From the NCBI GenBank assembly GCA_022704645.1, contig JAKJGA010000032.1:1-14510 (forward strand): a DNA stretch of 14,510 nt, in the 5' to 3' direction. Origin of the DNA: Spirochaetota bacterium. GTDB taxonomy: Bacteria > Spirochaetota > UBA4802 > JAFGJZ01. This document shows positions 13,665 to 14,510 of the stretch, in pieces (within the stretch, counting starts at the first letter, position 1; the number at the start of each line of letters is the position of its first letter). The notes under the pieces are model-generated. The model ran no database searches, had not been told where the DNA came from, and saw only the letters and a program-made list of their open reading frames with translations. Made by a program: the position numbers and the translations under genes.

Positions 13665-14510
13665 AGTAAATATACGAAAAAAACTTCCGCAGCTTGATAT
13701 GAATATTGCATTCACTCTCAAAAAAGGTGTTCTTGCAATTCTCGGAACATCAGGCTGCGGAAAAACAATGACGCTGAAATGTATAGCCGGGATAACAAAT
13801 CCCGATTCAGGATACATATCGAACAATGGAATTTATCTATATAATTCCGAAAAGAAAATATCTCTTAATCCGCATAAAAGAAAAGTCGGTTACGTATTTC
13901 AGAATTACGCACTCTTTCCGCATATGACAGTATATCAGAATATCTCTTACGGACTGGGTTTATTCAACAGCTCAAAAAACAATACAGCTGTCAGTGATAT
14001 TATCAACAGAGTCCGTCTTAACGGTTTAGAAAAAAGATATCCTCATCAGTTATCCGGAGGACAGCAGCAAAGATGCGCTCTTGCCAGAACTCTGGTAACT
14101 GACCCCGAAATTCTTCTGCTAGATGAACCTTTTTCTGCGGCCGACGGACACACAAAACATATTCTCGAAAGCGAGTTAATTGAAATTATAAAATCTAATT
14201 TCCACAAGCCCGTTCTGCTTGTGACTCATAACATCGAGGAAGCATACAGACTCAGTGACAGAATAATGATAATTGAACATGGTACAACAGTTCAGACAGC
14301 TTCAAAAAAAGAAATTATCGATCATCCGAAAACTTTAAACGCGGCAAGAATCACAGGCTGCAAAAACATATTTCCTGCTGATATAATTTCTTCATCCGGA
14401 AAAGAAACAATAATCAAATGCAGCGAAATGACTATACGTGCGATAGGAAAACCCCCGAAGAAAAATAATCTTCATATCGGCGTGCGTGCGCATTACATAA
14501 ATATTCTCCC
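13657..14510 (+). CDS. modC: ModC, molybdate ABC transporter ATP-binding protein (partial)
   Basis: This is the ATPase that powers molybdate import. The frame is open from the ATG at 13657 to the right edge, giving 284 codons with the C-terminus missing. Walker A is GTSGCGKT (30-37, Lys36), the Q-loop is YVFQNYALFPHM, the signature is LSGGQQQR, Walker B is ILLLDEPFSAAD, and the H-loop is VTHN. Residues after about 235 begin a TOBE (molybdate-sensing) domain, where HIGVRAHYINI is typical of the start of the second half. The start overlaps the modB stop and has no clear Shine-Dalgarno site, which points to translational coupling. The D-loop reads SAAD rather than the common SALD, a mild change. 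Confidence 0.95.
   Translation, partial: MFEVNIRKKLPQLDMNIAFTLKKGVLAILGTSGCGKTMTLKCIAGITNPDSGYISNNGIYLYNSEKKISLNPHKRKVGYVFQNYALFPHMTVYQNISYGLGLFNSSKNNTAVSDIINRVRLNGLEKRYPHQLSGGQQQRCALARTLVTDPEILLLDEPFSAADGHTKHILESELIEIIKSNFHKPVLLVTHNIEEAYRLSDRIMIIEHGTTVQTASKKEIIDHPKTLNAARITGCKNIFPADIISSSGKETIIKCSEMTIRAIGKPPKKNNLHIGVRAHYINIL

Noticed and set aside
1..14510. CRISPR arrays, tRNA or rRNA genes, insertion sequences
   Set aside because: No regularly spaced repeats, tRNA-like cloverleaf, rRNA sequence, transposase or terminal inverted repeats were seen.

Overview
The window holds an almost complete, compact molybdenum-nitrogenase (nif) locus and, divergent from it, the start of a molybdate-uptake operon. 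All nif genes lie on the minus strand and read from right to left: nifH, nifI1, nifI2, nifD, nifK, nifE, nifN, nifB, a thioredoxin-like 2Fe-2S ferredoxin gene, a small HEPN-like gene of unknown function, a long nifV-like gene, and a GNAT acetyltransferase gene. Gaps are at most 67 bases and several genes overlap. After a 138-base gap comes the start of a GAF-domain gene (probably nifA), which runs off the left edge. On the plus strand at the right are modA, modB and a modC that runs off the right edge.

The organism is probably an anaerobic or microaerobic bacterium of moderate-to-low GC content with a 'group II/III' type nitrogenase. Evidence for this is nifI1/nifI2 between nifH and nifD, a short NifK (458 aa), a NifD with an extra segment of about 50 residues before the FeMo-cofactor histidine, a NifB carrying a C-terminal NifX-like domain, and a nifB-ferredoxin-nifV order like that of diazotrophic clostridia. 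A Firmicute, spirochaete or other anaerobic lineage is possible, and the sequence alone does not settle which. Shine-Dalgarno sequences (GGAGG type) are strong throughout, and TGA is used as a stop.

Region by region: 1-311 is the start of the putative NifA activator, with its own extended -10 promoter near 382-387. 450-11846 is one tightly packed nif transcription unit. 11847-12210 is the divergent control region. It has a very good sigma-54 (-24/-12) promoter for nifH at 11887-11903, two dyads further upstream, and a possible sigma-70 promoter for modA. 12211-14510 is modABC.

The products form one pathway. ModABC imports molybdate. NifB makes the Fe-S cofactor core, NifEN is the scaffold on which Mo and homocitrate (from the NifV-like enzyme) are added, and NifDK receives the finished cofactor. 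NifH delivers electrons, and the 2Fe-2S ferredoxin may serve NifDK or cofactor assembly. NifI1/NifI2 can switch enzyme activity off when nitrogen is plentiful, while NifA with sigma-54 would control transcription. No nifS, nifU, nifX, nifJ, draT or draG is present in the window.

Points that stand out are a NifN that keeps all three NifK-type P-cluster cysteines, a nifV product with a LeuA-type C-terminal regulatory domain, the HEPN-like gene preceded by a 15-bp hairpin that pairs fully only as minus-strand RNA, and a three-half-site repeat in the nif-mod control region.
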